A stretch of 64,000 nt of DNA, taken from contig MTEI01000002.1 in NCBI GenBank assembly GCA_002083775.1, positions 186,001 to 250,000 of the forward strand, in the 5' to 3' direction. Positions 17,922 to 27,631 of this stretch are shown here, in pieces (position 1 is the stretch's first letter; each line of letters starts with the position of its first letter). Source of the stretch: Rhodoferax ferrireducens (GTDB lineage Bacteria > Pseudomonadota > Gammaproteobacteria > Burkholderiales > Burkholderiaceae_C). Position numbers and translations under genes: made by a program. The notes under the pieces were generated by a model, which made no database searches, was not told the origin of the DNA, and was given only the letters and a program-made list of their open reading frames with translations.

Positions 17922-18821
17922 ATGGCGTTTTTCACCCTGTCTTTGTTGAACGGTATCAGCTACGGCTTGTTGCTGTTTTTGCTGAGTTCGGGGCTGACGC
18001 TGATCTGGGGCATGCTCGGTGTGCTCAATTTTGCCCATGCCTCCTTTTATATGCTGGGGGCTTATCTGGCCTACAGCGTGAGCGCTTGGCTGGGCTTTTG
18101 GCCAGCGCTGCTACTGGCGCCGCTGGGCGTGGGGTTGCTGGGCGCTGCGTTTGAGCGGCTGGGCTTGCGCCGGGTGCGGCGGTTCGGCCACATGTCCGAG
18201 CTGCTGATCACGTTTGGCCTGTCTTACCTGCTGGTGGAAATCGTGCAACTCGTCTGGGGCCGCAGCTCGGTTGATTACCGTGTGCCACCGGCGCTGGATG
18301 GCCCGCTGTTCACGCTGTTTGACAACCAGTTTCCGATGTACCGCGCCTTCATCATGGTGGTGACGCTGGGGGTGCTGGGCGCGCTGGCGCTGCTGGTGCG
18401 CACCCGCGTCGGGCTGGTGGTTCGCGCGGCACTCACGCACCCGGAGATGGCGCAGGCGCTGGGTCACAACGTGCCGGGTGTTTTTACCGGGGTGTTTGCA
18501 GCGGGTTGCGCGCTGGCCGGCTTGGCGGGCGTGCTGGGCGGCAACGCTTTTGTCACCGAGCCGGGCATGGCGCAGGCGCTGGGCGGCGTGGTGTTTGTGG
18601 TTGTGGTGGTGGGCGGGCTGGGGTCGTTGCAGGGGGCGTTTGCCTCGTCCATGCTGATCGGGCTGCTACAAACTTTTGCGGTGGCGCTGGACGTGGCGCT
18701 GTTGCCGGCGCTTAAGGTCAGCCAACTGGCCCCGCTGCTGCCCTACGCCGTGATGGTGCTGGTGCTGATTTTTCGGCCCAACGGTTTGATGGGGAGCGCG
18801 CAGCGACATGCGGGCTACTGA
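17922..18821 (+). CDS. livH: Branched-chain-type ABC transporter permease LivH
   Basis: 299 aa, eight or so hydrophobic segments. LNGISYGLLLFLLSSGLTLIWG..GVLNFAHASFYMLGAY is the LivH N-terminal signature and GGLGSLQGAFASSMLIGLLQTF the C-terminal one. Start at MAFFTLSLLNG (17922) is preferred over an in-frame TTG at 17889 that touches the hepT stop. In liv systems the substrate may be amino acids, amides, urea or aromatic acids. Confidence 0.9.
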   Translation: MAFFTLSLLNGISYGLLLFLLSSGLTLIWGMLGVLNFAHASFYMLGAYLAYSVSAWLGFWPALLLAPLGVGLLGAAFERLGLRRVRRFGHMSELLITFGLSYLLVEIVQLVWGRSSVDYRVPPALDGPLFTLFDNQFPMYRAFIMVVTLGVLGALALLVRTRVGLVVRAALTHPEMAQALGHNVPGVFTGVFAAGCALAGLAGVLGGNAFVTEPGMAQALGGVVFVVVVVGGLGSLQGAFASSMLIGLLQTFAVALDVALLPALKVSQLAPLLPYAVMVLVLIFRPNGLMGSAQRHAGY

Positions 18822-18835
18822 GCCAGGCCTGACCT

Positions 18836-20122
18836 ATGGGCATTGAGGTGAACCCAGACCGCAGTTGGCTGTCAACGCCGCGCCAAAACAAACTGTCGCC
18901 CGCGCTGGTGTGGGGTGGCTACACACTGGTGCTGTTTCTCGCGCCGCTGCTGCTGACTGGCAGCCTGAGCCAGGCGCTGCTGAGCCAGATGGGCATCGCC
19001 ATCATCATCTGCCTGAGCTACAACCTGCTGCTGGGCCAGGGCGGTATGGTGAGTTTTGGTCACGCAGTGTATGTGGGCATGGGCGCGTTTCTGGCGATTC
19101 ACACACTCAACCTGGTCAGCGCTGGCTGGCTGCTGCCGGTGAGTCTGATTCCGCTGGTGGGCGGCTTGGGCAGCGCGCTGCTGGCGCTGGCGCTGGGCTG
19201 GGTCACCACCCGGCGTGCGGGTACCGCGTTTGCCATGATCACGTTTGGCATGGGTGAGCTGGTCTGGGCCGCCGCGCTGGTGTTGCCGCGTTTTTTTGGC
19301 GGCGAGGGCGGGGTGTCTGGCAACCGGGTGGCGGGTAGCGCAGCGTTGGGGCTGACGTTGGGGCCGCCCATCCAGCTGTATGTCCTGATTGCGCTGTACA
19401 CCCTGGTTTGTACCGCGCTGATGTACGCGCTGACGCGTACGCCGCTGGGTCGCCTGCTCAATGCGGTGCGCGACAACCCCGAGCGCGTGGCGTTTGTCGG
19501 CTACAACCCCCAAAAAGTGCGCTACCGGGTGTTTGTTATCGCCGCATTTTTTGCCGGTGTGGCTGGCGGCTTGTCGGCCTTGCACTTCGAGATCGTCAGC
19601 GCCGAGGTGTTCAGCGCCCAGCGCTCGGGGGCCTATTTGCTGTTCACCTTCATGGGTGGCAGTACTTTGTTTTTTGGTCCGGTGCTCGGCGCCGTGCTGA
19701 TGGTGCTGGCTTTGGGGTTGTTGCCGGGCCTGACCCCGGCCTGGCTGCTGTACCTGGGGGTGGTTTTTGTGGGCATGGTGATGTTGGCACCCGGTGGCCT
19801 GGCGGGTTTGCTGGTGACGCTTTGGCAGCGCGCCGGGCAGGGGGCGTGGCGGCGCTTGTGGCCGGGGCAGCTGGCACTGGTTGCTTCTGCTTTTATAGCT
19901 GTCAGCCCAATCATCCTATGGGTTGAGCTCACTTTTCGTTTACAACAGGCGGATGAGCTGGCACCCACCCTGTCGCTGCTCGGGTTGACGCTGGATGCCC
20001 ACAGCCCGGCCAGTTGGCTGGGCAGCGGAGTCGTTGGTCTGCTGGGGGCTGGGATGTGGTTGGCCAGCCGACGCTGGCTGGCGCGCAAGAGTGCTCTGGT
20101 GGCAGGGGAGTCGGCAAGGTGA
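18836..20122 (+). CDS. livM: Branched-chain-type ABC transporter permease LivM
   Basis: 428 aa, longer than typical LivM because of a C-terminal extension with extra hydrophobic stretches. Family motifs: LSYNLLLGQGGMVSFGHAVYVGMGA (cited in part), TRTPLGRLLNAVRDNPERVAFVGYN, and FTFMGGSTLFFGPVLGAV. A diverged R1 repeat (19891-19937) contributes FIAVSPIILWVELTF in the extension. Starts 14 bases after livH. Confidence 0.88.
   Translation: MGIEVNPDRSWLSTPRQNKLSPALVWGGYTLVLFLAPLLLTGSLSQALLSQMGIAIIICLSYNLLLGQGGMVSFGHAVYVGMGAFLAIHTLNLVSAGWLLPVSLIPLVGGLGSALLALALGWVTTRRAGTAFAMITFGMGELVWAAALVLPRFFGGEGGVSGNRVAGSAALGLTLGPPIQLYVLIALYTLVCTALMYALTRTPLGRLLNAVRDNPERVAFVGYNPQKVRYRVFVIAAFFAGVAGGLSALHFEIVSAEVFSAQRSGAYLLFTFMGGSTLFFGPVLGAVLMVLALGLLPGLTPAWLLYLGVVFVGMVMLAPGGLAGLLVTLWQRAGQGAWRRLWPGQLALVASAFIAVSPIILWVELTFRLQQADELAPTLSLLGLTLDAHSPASWLGSGVVGLLGAGMWLASRRWLARKSALVAGESAR
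19891..19937 (-). repeat. R1 hairpin repeat, copy 5, diverged (inside livM)
   Basis: TTTTATAGCTGTCAGCCCA..CTATGGGTTGAGCTCA aligns to reverse R1 with several changes. Read in the usual reverse-copy frame. Confidence 0.6.
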
Positions 20123-20162
20123 AAGCATCACACTGTTTTGCCGGGCGGCATCCGCTGGCCAA

Positions 20163-20202
20163 GGATCCGCAGTCATGGATTGCGGGTCAAGCCCGCAATG
20201 AC
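20163..20202 (+). repeat. R2 repeat, 3' half (livM-livG intergenic)
   Basis: GGATCC-like start, then ATGGATTGCGGG and CCCGCAATGAC. Matches the second hairpin of the R2 copy in purL. It lies in the 169-base gap between livM and livG, an otherwise tight operon. Confidence 0.8.
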
Positions 20203-20291
20203 AACTTTTGTGCCCAGGCCGTGCCGGCTTGGTCGTTGACGGGTGCTGTGAATGGCCTGGCTCGTGACACTGCTGCGCCGAAAGGTTGGCC

Positions 20292-21065
20292 ATGACGCGC
20301 ACGCCTGCCCTCGAACTCAAATCTCTTCACAAAAGTTTTGGCCAGACCGACATCATTCACAACCTGAGCCTGAGCGTGATGCCCGGCGAGCGTGTCGCCA
20401 TCATCGGCCCCAACGGCGCGGGAAAATCCACGCTGTTTGACCTGATCAGCGGTCGATTTGCACCCAGCTGCGGCCAGGTCTGGCTGGGCGGGCAACGCAT
20501 TGACGGTAAAAAACCGTTTGAGATCAACCGCCTGGGTCTGGCGCGCAGTTTCCAGATCAGCCAGCTGTTTCCCACCCTGAGCGTGTTTGAGAACCTGCAC
20601 TGCGCGATGCTATGGCAGCAGGGGCTGGGTTACAGCGCCTTCAAATCGTTGGCACGTTTGACCAGCACCAACCAGCGCACCCGCGCGCTGATGCAGCGCC
20701 TGCAGCTTGAGAGCGCCTGCGAAACGCCCGCCAAAGAGCTGAGCTACGCCCAGCAGCGCGCGCTGGAGTTGGGTTTGGCGCTGGCCAGCGACCCGGCCGT
20801 GCTGCTGCTGGACGAACCCACGGCGGGCATGAGCCGTTCTGAAACCAGCCATTTCCTGGCGCTGATTGGCGAACTCACGCAGGGCAAAACGCTCCTGATC
20901 GTGGAGCACGATATGTCCGTTGTATTTGGGCTGGCGAGCAAAATAGCGGTGATTGTGCAAGGTGAACTGCTGGCCTTTGACACGCCCGAGGCGGTGCGCG
21001 CCAACCCGCTGGTGCAACAAGCCTACTTGGGCGCGGTGCTGCCTGGGCCAGCTTTGGGAGCCTGA
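20292..21065 (+). CDS. livG: Branched-chain-type ABC transporter ATPase LivG
   Basis: 257 aa. Walker A GPNGAGKSTLFD, Walker B VLLLDEPTAGMS and a switch His in VEHDMSVVF are present; the signature motif is LSYAQQRALELG rather than LSGGQ, as common in LivG. Start ATG 20292 has AAAGG six bases upstream. Confidence 0.92.
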   Translation: MTRTPALELKSLHKSFGQTDIIHNLSLSVMPGERVAIIGPNGAGKSTLFDLISGRFAPSCGQVWLGGQRIDGKKPFEINRLGLARSFQISQLFPTLSVFENLHCAMLWQQGLGYSAFKSLARLTSTNQRTRALMQRLQLESACETPAKELSYAQQRALELGLALASDPAVLLLDEPTAGMSRSETSHFLALIGELTQGKTLLIVEHDMSVVFGLASKIAVIVQGELLAFDTPEAVRANPLVQQAYLGAVLPGPALGA

Positions 21066-21071
21066 CAGACC

Positions 21072-21767
21072 ATGCTGACCATCAACAACCTGACCGCAGG
21101 CTATGACAAAAGCCGCGTGCTGCAAGGCGCCACCTTGCAGGTGGCCCCGGGCGAGGTGGTGGCGCTGCTCGGGCGCAACGGCTCGGGCCGCTCCACGCTG
21201 GCCAAAGCCATCATGGGTCTGGTGCCGGCCCAAGGCAGCATCAGCTGGCGCGGGCGCGCGTTGCTGGGCCTGAAAACTTTTGAAATCGCCCGCGCCGGGT
21301 TGGGCTACGTGCCCGAGAGTCGCGACGTGTTCCCGGACTTGACGGTGGCGCAAAACCTGTTGCTGGGGCAAAAGCCGGGTGCCCCAAGCGGCGGTTGGTT
21401 GCAGGCAGACGTTTTCGCCATGTTCCCGCAACTGCAACAGCGCGCCGGGGTGAAAGCCGGTGTGTTGTCCGGCGGTGAGCAGCAGATGCTGGCGCTGAGC
21501 CGAACGCTCATGGGCAACCCCGAGCTGATCATCATCGACGAGCCCACCGAAGGGCTGGCACCGCAACTGGTGGCGCAGGTGGGTGCGTTTCTGACCACGC
21601 TCAAGGCCAAAGGGGTGGCCGTGTTGCTGATTGAACAAAAACTCACCATCGCGTTGGATGTGTCTGACCGATGCCTGGTCATGGGCCAGGGCCGGGTGGT
21701 GTTTGACGGCACGCCCGCTGCGCTGCTGACGGATGCAGCGGTGCAAAGGGAGTGGCTGGCCGTGTGA
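21072..21767 (+). CDS. livF: Branched-chain-type ABC transporter ATPase LivF
   Basis: 231 aa. Walker A is GRNGSGRSTLAK, with Arg in place of the usual Lys of GKST; signature LSGGEQQMLAL; Walker B IIIDEPTEGLAP; YVPESRDVFPDLTV is LivF-specific. The Walker A Lys-to-Arg change (GR instead of GK) is unusual and could lower ATPase activity, though the other half-site in the LivG/LivF dimer is intact. Confidence 0.9.
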   Translation: MLTINNLTAGYDKSRVLQGATLQVAPGEVVALLGRNGSGRSTLAKAIMGLVPAQGSISWRGRALLGLKTFEIARAGLGYVPESRDVFPDLTVAQNLLLGQKPGAPSGGWLQADVFAMFPQLQQRAGVKAGVLSGGEQQMLALSRTLMGNPELIIIDEPTEGLAPQLVAQVGAFLTTLKAKGVAVLLIEQKLTIALDVSDRCLVMGQGRVVFDGTPAALLTDAAVQREWLAV

Positions 21768-21838
21768 GGCCAAGTTGCGCGGCTGTCGTACCCACCCGAA
21801 ACACTTGGAAGTCAAGTTCTTCTGGAAACCAAACTCAA

Positions 21839-22903
21839 ATGACAAAAACCCTTCAAGCCCATGATTTACGTGGGAAAGTAGCTGCTATTCTAATAGCGGC
21901 TGGCAGCACCGCCCACGAGGCGGACATCGTCGCGGCCCACCTGGTGCTGGCCAACCTGAGCGGTCACGACTCCCATGGCGTTGGCATGTTGCCGCGCTAT
22001 GTGGCGGCGGTGCTGGAGGGCAGCCTGAAGCCCAACACCAGCGTACGCATCGTGCTCGACACTGGCACTTTGCTGACCCTGGACGGCCAGCGCGGGTACG
22101 GCCAGGTGCTTGGTGAGCAGGCCATGGCGCTGGGCATCACTCGCGCCAAAACCCATGGCAGTTGCATCATGACGCTGGCCAATGCCCACCACCTGGCCCG
22201 CATTGGGCACTATGCCGAAATGGCCGTGGCAGAGGGCCTGGTGTCGCTGCATTTTGTGAATGTGTGGGCGCGGCCGATGGTGGCGCCGTTTGGTGGCGCG
22301 GACGCCCGTTATGGCACCAACCCGTGCTGCATTGGTGTGCCGCTCAAGGGGCGCGAGCCGTTTGTACTGGACTTTGCCACCAGCCGCGTCGCCCAGGGCA
22401 AGATGCGTGTGGCGCACAACGAAGGCCGACAGGTCGAGCCCGGTTTGCTGATTGACGAACACGGCCAGCCCACCACCAATCCGGGTGTGGTGGTGGTGCC
22501 CCAAAGCCAGGGTTTGTTTGGTGCCTTGATGGCGTTCGGCGAGCACAAAGGTTACGGCCTGGCGGTGGCCTGCGAGCTGTTGGGTGGCGCTCTCACCGGC
22601 GGCGGCACCTTGAACGCGGCGTCCGACACCTGCGGGTACGCCATCGTCAACAGCATGCTGACCGTCCTGCTGGACCCGGCCAAGTTAGGCACCCAGGCAG
22701 TTTTTGAGCAGGAGGCGCTGGCCTTCATCGACTGGCTGCAGGCCGGGCCGGTGGCAGCTGGTTTTGAGTCGGTGCAGATTGCCGGCGACCCGGAGCGCCG
22801 CTGCCGGGCACAGCGCCAGGTGGACGGCATCCCCATCGACGCCACCACCTGGGCCGAAATTGTGCAGGCGGGACAAAAGGTGGGTGTGTCTGTAGCGGTT
22901 TGA
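21839..22903 (+). CDS. Malate/lactate/ureidoglycolate-type dehydrogenase (Ldh family)
   Basis: 354 aa. SGHDSHGVGMLPRYV near residues 40-55, with the catalytic His, and ANAHHLARIGHYAE identify the NAD(P)-dependent Ldh_2 fold (AllD, YbiC, ComC). FGEHKGYGLAVACELLGGALTGGG closes the active site. The substrate is not determinable; the neighbourhood suggests a 2-hydroxy or keto acid made during catabolism. Confidence 0.88.
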   Translation: MTKTLQAHDLRGKVAAILIAAGSTAHEADIVAAHLVLANLSGHDSHGVGMLPRYVAAVLEGSLKPNTSVRIVLDTGTLLTLDGQRGYGQVLGEQAMALGITRAKTHGSCIMTLANAHHLARIGHYAEMAVAEGLVSLHFVNVWARPMVAPFGGADARYGTNPCCIGVPLKGREPFVLDFATSRVAQGKMRVAHNEGRQVEPGLLIDEHGQPTTNPGVVVVPQSQGLFGALMAFGEHKGYGLAVACELLGGALTGGGTLNAASDTCGYAIVNSMLTVLLDPAKLGTQAVFEQEALAFIDWLQAGPVAAGFESVQIAGDPERRCRAQRQVDGIPIDATTWAEIVQAGQKVGVSVAV

Positions 22904-22949
22904 CGCACTCTTTCTGGCAACTTTGCGACTGTTTTTATGAGGAAACACC

Positions 22950-23441
22950 ATGGATATCAACCAAGACCTGGCCACCATCGCGCTGCAAGAAGCCAGACTG
23001 CGCTTCAAAGCCTTTGACGAGGAAACCGCCTGGGTGTTGGGGAGCCTGTTGCGCACTTATGCCAAGGCGCGCGCTGCGGCCGTGGTCATCGAGGTTCGGC
23101 TGGCACGTGAAACCGTCTTTTTCCACGCCATGCCGGGCACTGCGGCCGCCAACGCCGACTGGGCGCGGCGCAAACGCAATACCGTCGAATTGGTCAACCG
23201 CAGCTCGTACGCCACCGGGCTGGCCTTGCAAAAAGACGGCAACTCGCTGGAAGCCAAGATGGGCCTGCCCCCGCGTGACTACGCCAGCCATGGCGGCAGT
23301 TTCCCGATCGCTGTGGAAGGTGTGGGTTGTATCGGTGTCGTCACCGTGTCGGGCCTGCCGCAGCGGGAAGACCACAAACTGGTGGTGCAGGCGCTGGCGG
23401 AGTTGACTGGGGTGCCATTGTTGGAGATCGCGCTCGACTGA
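22950..23441 (+). CDS. UPF0303 / heme-degrading-domain protein
   Basis: 163 aa. RLARETVFFHAMPGTAAAN, WARRKRNTVELVNRSSYATG and the C-terminal GVVTVSGLPQREDHKLVVQAL match the UPF0303 (GlcG/HbpS-like) family. The true function is poorly known. It starts 46 bases after the Ldh gene, with GAGGAAA upstream, and probably belongs to the same operon. Confidence 0.82.
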   Translation: MDINQDLATIALQEARLRFKAFDEETAWVLGSLLRTYAKARAAAVVIEVRLARETVFFHAMPGTAAANADWARRKRNTVELVNRSSYATGLALQKDGNSLEAKMGLPPRDYASHGGSFPIAVEGVGCIGVVTVSGLPQREDHKLVVQALAELTGVPLLEIALD

Positions 23442-23474
23442 GTTGATTCGTTGCCCCGGCTGAAGGTTGGGGTA

Positions 23475-23499
23475 GCGGGTCAACCAAGGGTTCACCCGC
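23475..23499. other. Stem-loop upstream of the fadB-like gene
   Basis: GCGGGTCAACC and GGTTCACCCGC form an 11-bp stem with one mismatch and an AAG loop. There is no T-run after it, so it could be a weak terminator, an operator or an mRNA structure. A TACAAT box at 23523 lies between it and the gene. Confidence 0.45.
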
Positions 23500-23564
23500 A
23501 GGCTTCGCCCGGGCCAAACTTCCTACAATAAAAGCACGCTCGTTCTATTTTTAAAGGAAAGCCG

Positions 23565-25661
23565 ATGTCTGTTGACTACACCCTCCAAGGCCACGTGGCC
23601 TTGATTACCTTGAACAACCCACCAGTCAACGGCTTGGGTCTGGCCACCCGGGTGGCGCTGACCGATGGCCTGGCGCGGGCGCTGGCGGACGATGCTGTCA
23701 CAGCCATCGTCATCACCGGCGCTGGCAAGGTCTTCTCAGGCGGGGCCGACATCACCGAGTTCGGCTCACCCAAAGCCTTTCAGGAGCCCAACCTGCTGAG
23801 CGTGATTCTGGCGCTGGAAGCTGCCACCAAGCCTGTGATCGCCGCCGTGCACAGCGTGTGCATGGGCGGCGGGCTGGAACTGGCGCTGGGTTGCCATTAC
23901 CGCATCGCCGCGCCCGGCTGCCAGGTGGCGCTGCCGGAGGTCAAGCTGGGCCTGCTGCCCGGCGCTGGCGGCACGCAGCGCCTGCCGCGGGCGCTGGGCG
24001 TGGAGCCTGCGCTGAACATGATCGTGAGCGGTGAGCCGGTGAAGAGTGAGCTGCTGTTTGCAGTGCCGGGCCAGAAGCTGTTTGACAAACTGGCCGCCAG
24101 CGCCGACACGCTGCTGGCCGAGGCGCTGGCTTTTGCCTTGGACGTGGCCAACCTGCGCCCGCTGCCGCTGGTGCGTCACCTGCCGTGCAACCATCCGCAG
24201 GGCGACGGTTACTTCCAGTTCGCCCGCAACATGGTCAAAGGCATGGCCAAGGACTTTCCGGCTCCGCTCAAATGCATCGACGCGGTGCAAGCCGCCACGC
24301 AGAAGAAGTTTGCCGATGGCATGGCTTTTGAGCGCGACACCTTCCTGAACCTGATGTGGACGCCCGAGCACCGCGCGCTCAAACACCTGTTTCTGGCCGA
24401 GCGTGCAGCATCCAAAGTGCCTGATATCCCCGCGGATACTGTGCTGCGTGATATTAAATCCGTAGCGGTGATCGGCGCGGGCACCATGGGTGGCGGCATC
24501 GCCATGAATTTCTTGAACGCCGGTGTGCCAGTCAAGCTCCTGGAAGCCAAGCCCGAGGCGCTGGAGCGCGGTCTGGCCACTATCCGCAAAAACTACGAGT
24601 CGCAGGTCAAAAAAGGCAAGCTCAAGCCCGACAAGTTCGAGCAGCGCATGGCGCTGTTGACCACCACGCTGGTCTATGACGACCTGAGTGACGCCGATCT
24701 GGTCATCGAAGCCGTGTTTGAAGAGATGGGTGTGAAAGAAGCCGTGTTCCGCGAGCTGGACCGCGTGATGAAACCCGGTGCCATCCTGGCCAGCAACACC
24801 TCCACGCTGGATCTGAACCACATCGCCGCGCTGACGAAGCGGCCGCAAGACGTGGTGGGCCTGCACTTCTTCAGCCCGGCCAACATCATGAAACTGCTGG
24901 AAGTGGTGCGCGGTGAAAAAACGGCCCATGACGTGCTCGCTACCGTGCTGGCGCTGGCGAAAAAAATCAAGAAGACGGCGGTGGTCTCCGGTGTGTGCGA
25001 CGGTTTCATCGGCAACCGCATGGTGGACCACTACATCCGCCAGGCCGGTTTCCTGCTGGACGAAGGCTGCACGCCCGCGCAGGTGGACAAGGTGATGGAG
25101 CGCTTTGGCTTTGCCATGGGCCCGTTTCGCATGAGCGACCTGGCAGGCAACGACATCGGCTGGGCCATCCGCAAGCGCCGTTATGTGGAAGCCCCGCAGA
25201 TGAAATACAGCCGCACCGCCGATCTGCTGTGTGAACAGGGCCGCTTCGGCCAGAAAACCGGTGCTGGCTGGTACGACTATGTGCCCGGCAAGCGCGACGC
25301 GGTGCCCAGCGCGCAGGTGGTGCAGATGATTGAAGAGCACCGTGCCAGTCTCGGCATCACGCCCCGCAAGATATCGGACGACGAGATCGTGCAGCGGCTG
25401 GTGTATGCGCTGGTCAACGAAGGTGCCCGCATTTTGCAGGACGGTATTGCCAACAAGTCCAGCGACATCGACATCGTCTACATCTATGGCTATGGTTTCC
25501 CGGTGCACCGGGGCGGCCCGATGGCATATGCCAACGAAGTCGGCCTGTTCAACGTGGTGGCGGCCATGCAGCGTTTTGCACAGAACCCGCTGGACGATGC
25601 CGCCTTCTGGCAGCCCGCGCCGCTCTTGCAAGAGCTTGTCGCGCAAAGTAAAAATATATAA
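23565..25661 (+). CDS. Bifunctional enoyl-CoA hydratase / 3-hydroxyacyl-CoA dehydrogenase
   Basis: 698 aa FadB-type beta-oxidation enzyme. Crotonase half (about 1-190): [48 protein letters not shown] with both catalytic Glu regions. Dehydrogenase half: NAD-binding [17 protein letters not shown] near residue 305, [26 protein letters not shown] (catalytic His) and DGFIGNRM. C-terminal [22 protein letters not shown] precedes the ATG. It is followed by a thiolase to complete the cycle. Confidence 0.94.
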   Translation: MSVDYTLQGHVALITLNNPPVNGLGLATRVALTDGLARALADDAVTAIVITGAGKVFSGGADITEFGSPKAFQEPNLLSVILALEAATKPVIAAVHSVCMGGGLELALGCHYRIAAPGCQVALPEVKLGLLPGAGGTQRLPRALGVEPALNMIVSGEPVKSELLFAVPGQKLFDKLAASADTLLAEALAFALDVANLRPLPLVRHLPCNHPQGDGYFQFARNMVKGMAKDFPAPLKCIDAVQAATQKKFADGMAFERDTFLNLMWTPEHRALKHLFLAERAASKVPDIPADTVLRDIKSVAVIGAGTMGGGIAMNFLNAGVPVKLLEAKPEALERGLATIRKNYESQVKKGKLKPDKFEQRMALLTTTLVYDDLSDADLVIEAVFEEMGVKEAVFRELDRVMKPGAILASNTSTLDLNHIAALTKRPQDVVGLHFFSPANIMKLLEVVRGEKTAHDVLATVLALAKKIKKTAVVSGVCDGFIGNRMVDHYIRQAGFLLDEGCTPAQVDKVMERFGFAMGPFRMSDLAGNDIGWAIRKRRYVEAPQMKYSRTADLLCEQGRFGQKTGAGWYDYVPGKRDAVPSAQVVQMIEEHRASLGITPRKISDDEIVQRLVYALVNEGARILQDGIANKSSDIDIVYIYGYGFPVHRGGPMAYANEVGLFNVVAAMQRFAQNPLDDAAFWQPAPLLQELVAQSKNI

Positions 25662-25662
25662 G

Positions 25663-25710
25663 AAATCAGGCTCTAGCCCTTATGCAACAAGGGCAATTAG
25701 CTATTAATTA
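25663..25710 (+). repeat. R1 hairpin repeat, copy 6 (intergenic)
   Basis: AAATCAGGCTCTAGCCCTTA..CAAGGGCAATTAGCTATTAATT, immediately after the fadB-like stop and just before the thiolase ribosome site. A transcript would fold AGCCCTT with AAGGGC. Confidence 0.9.
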
Positions 25711-25721
25711 AGGAATACACC

Positions 25722-26897
25722 ATGACCTCTGCCGTGATCGTCTCTACCGCCCGCACACCACTTGCCAAGAGCTGGAAGGGCGCTTTCAACATGACCCATG
25801 GCGCCACGCTCGGCGGCCATGCGGTGCAGCACGCCATTCAAAGAGCCGGGCTGGAGGCTGGCGAAGTGGAAGACGTGATGATGGGCTGCGCCTTCCCCGA
25901 GGGCGCCACCGGTAACAACATCGCCCGCCAGATTGCGCTGCGCGCCGGTTGCCTGGTGAGCGTGCCGGGCATCACCATCAACCGCTTTTGCTCCTCAGGC
26001 CTGCAAACGATCGCACTGGCCGCGCAACGCATCGTGGCGGGTGAGGGCGATATCTACGTGGCCGGCGGGCTGGAAAACATCTCGTGTGTGCAGCAAGAGA
26101 TGAACATGCACATGATTGCCGACCCTTGGCTCACAGCGCACAAGCCCGAGCTGTACTGGACCATGCTGCAAACCGCCGAAACTGTGGCCAAGCGCTACGG
26201 CATCAGCCGCGAAGCCATGGACGCGTACGGTGCCACCAGCCAGCAGCGCGCCAGCGCCGCGCTGCAAGCGGGCCTGTTCACGGCAGAAATCGCCCCGATT
26301 TCTGTGACCATGGGTGTGGCCGACAAGACGCTGGGCCTGATCACCCGGGAAGTGACCGTGAGCCAGGACGAAGGCATCCGCCCCGGCACCACTTTTGAGG
26401 GCATCAAGGATTTGCGCTCGGCGCTGCCCGGTGGCCTGGTCAGCGCGGGCAACGCCAGCCAGTTCTCAGACGGCGCGGGTGCCGTGGTGGTGATGAACGA
26501 GACCGTGGCTGAGCGCCGTGGTTTGCAGCCGCTGGGCCGATTTCTGGGCTTTGCCGTGGCCGGCTGCGAGCCGGACGAGATGGGCATCGGCCCGGTGTTT
26601 GCCATCCCCAAAGTGCTGGCCAAACTCGGCATGAAGGTGGACGACATCGACCTGTGGGAGCTTAACGAAGCCTTTGCTGTGCAGGTGATCTACTGCCGCG
26701 ACAAGCTCGGCATCGACCAAGCGCGCCTGAATGTCAACGGCGGCGCCATCGCCGTCGGCCACCCCTACGGCATGAGCGGCCAGCGCCTCACCGGCCACGC
26801 CCTCATCGAAGGCCAAAGCCGGGGTGCCAAACGCGTGGCCGTCACCATGTGCATCGGCGGCGGCATGGGCGCTTGCGGGGTGTTTGAGGTGTTGTGA
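25722..26897 (+). CDS. Acetyl-CoA C-acyltransferase (thiolase)
   Basis: 391 aa. All thiolase active-site motifs are visible: nucleophilic Cys in [11 protein letters not shown], His in [14 protein letters not shown] and the second Cys in [13 protein letters not shown]. Performs the last step of beta-oxidation. AAGGAAT precedes the ATG. Operon with the fadB-like gene is likely, with an R1 repeat between. Confidence 0.95.
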   Translation: MTSAVIVSTARTPLAKSWKGAFNMTHGATLGGHAVQHAIQRAGLEAGEVEDVMMGCAFPEGATGNNIARQIALRAGCLVSVPGITINRFCSSGLQTIALAAQRIVAGEGDIYVAGGLENISCVQQEMNMHMIADPWLTAHKPELYWTMLQTAETVAKRYGISREAMDAYGATSQQRASAALQAGLFTAEIAPISVTMGVADKTLGLITREVTVSQDEGIRPGTTFEGIKDLRSALPGGLVSAGNASQFSDGAGAVVVMNETVAERRGLQPLGRFLGFAVAGCEPDEMGIGPVFAIPKVLAKLGMKVDDIDLWELNEAFAVQVIYCRDKLGIDQARLNVNGGAIAVGHPYGMSGQRLTGHALIEGQSRGAKRVAVTMCIGGGMGACGVFEVL

Positions 26898-26906
26898 TGC
26901 GACGTA

Positions 26907-26935
26907 TTGCCACCTGGTGATGCCGGTGGTATTCT
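26907..26935 (+). promoter_or_regulatory. Promoter of vapBC with inverted repeat in spacer
   Basis: TTGCCA (26907-26912), a 17-base spacer and TATTCT (26930-26935) make a good sigma70 promoter. CCACC (26910-26914) and GGTGG (26925-26929) form an inverted repeat spanning the spacer, a plausible VapB operator. Confidence 0.6.
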
Positions 26936-26963
26936 TCTCTGATGCAAAAATTTGGAGAAGTCG

Positions 26964-27194
26964 ATGCGCACCACCATCACCATTGATGATCAACTGATGA
27001 ATCAGTTGATGCAAACCACTGGCGAGACATCACCCGCCAAAGCCTTGCGGCAGGCTGTTCAGGACTATGTTCGCCAGGCCCGCGTGAAAAAACTGTTGGC
27101 TCTGCGCGGCCAGGTGCCGCTCGAAGACAACTGGCGTGAACTGCGCTCACTGGATGTCACGCCCCTTCCAAACAGCAATGTGGCAGCATCATGA
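26964..27194 (+). CDS. vapB: VapB-type antitoxin (ribbon-helix-helix)
   Basis: 76 aa. MRTTITIDDQLMNQLMQ is a ribbon-helix-helix DNA-binding N-terminus; the remainder (VRQARVKKLLALRGQVPLEDNWRELR in part) is the toxin-binding tail. GGAG lies eight bases before the ATG. The stop overlaps the vapC start (ATGA). Confidence 0.87.
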   Translation: MRTTITIDDQLMNQLMQTTGETSPAKALRQAVQDYVRQARVKKLLALRGQVPLEDNWRELRSLDVTPLPNSNVAAS

Positions 27195-27568
27195 AACAGG
27201 TGCTCGTGGATACCTGCGCCTGGATCGACTTCTTGCGTCAACCGCAGGGCACGCTGGGCGACCAAGTGGCGGTCTTGCTGGCCAATGACGAAGCTGCCAT
27301 GTGCGGCGTGACCCAAGCTGAACTGCTTCAGGGTGCCAAGGGCCGCAAGGAACAGGCGCAGCTTGATTTCTTGCTGGCCAACGTCGCCTGCCTGGAGATC
27401 ACTGCCGCCGACTGGCTCGGCGCCGGGCTGGCGTTGCGTGAAACCCGCGCGCAGGGCTTGCAGATTCCTTTGACCGACGCTCTGATCGCCGCCTGTGCCC
27501 GCCGCAACCGCGTTGCCGTGCTCACACTGGACCGGCACTTTCAGCATCTGGGCGTGGAACTGGTTTGA
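27191..27568 (+). CDS. vapC: VapC-type PIN-domain ribonuclease toxin
   Basis: 125 aa PIN domain. Acidic active-site residues are visible in VLVDTCAWIDF, VTQAELLQGA, PLTDALIAACARR and VLTLDRHF. VapC toxins cleave tRNA or rRNA when freed from VapB. Coupled to vapB by a 4-base overlap. First module of the accessory block that continues to 32.2 kb. Confidence 0.9.
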   Translation: MKQVLVDTCAWIDFLRQPQGTLGDQVAVLLANDEAAMCGVTQAELLQGAKGRKEQAQLDFLLANVACLEITAADWLGAGLALRETRAQGLQIPLTDALIAACARRNRVAVLTLDRHFQHLGVELV

Positions 27569-27603
27569 CATCGCCCAAAAGAGATGGACTCCAATGCGCT
27601 AAA

Positions 27604-27626
27604 TAGAGAAACAATTTCTCTATAAT
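27604..27626 (+). promoter_or_regulatory. Palindromic operator over a consensus -10 box
   Basis: A perfect 8-bp inverted repeat TAGAGAAA-CAA-TTTCTCTA (27604-27622) overlaps a consensus TATAAT (27621-27626). The next gene's ATG at 27632 falls where transcription should begin, so the mRNA is probably leaderless. No -35 is apparent. It likely controls the DUF4160-DUF2442-R-M-MNT genes. Confidence 0.65.
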
Positions 27627-27631
27627 TTCCC

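Noticed and set aside
20123..20291. Frameshifted or separate small gene between livM and livG
   Set aside because: Open frames there are explained by the R2 repeat; livG has a clear start with a ribosome site at 20292.
21869..21906. R1-like words (GTAGCTGCTATT, AGCGGCTGGCAGC) inside the Ldh-family gene
   Set aside because: Only short matches without the AGCCCTT/AAGGGCT core, and the encoded segment is a normal part of the family helix, so not counted as an R1 copy.
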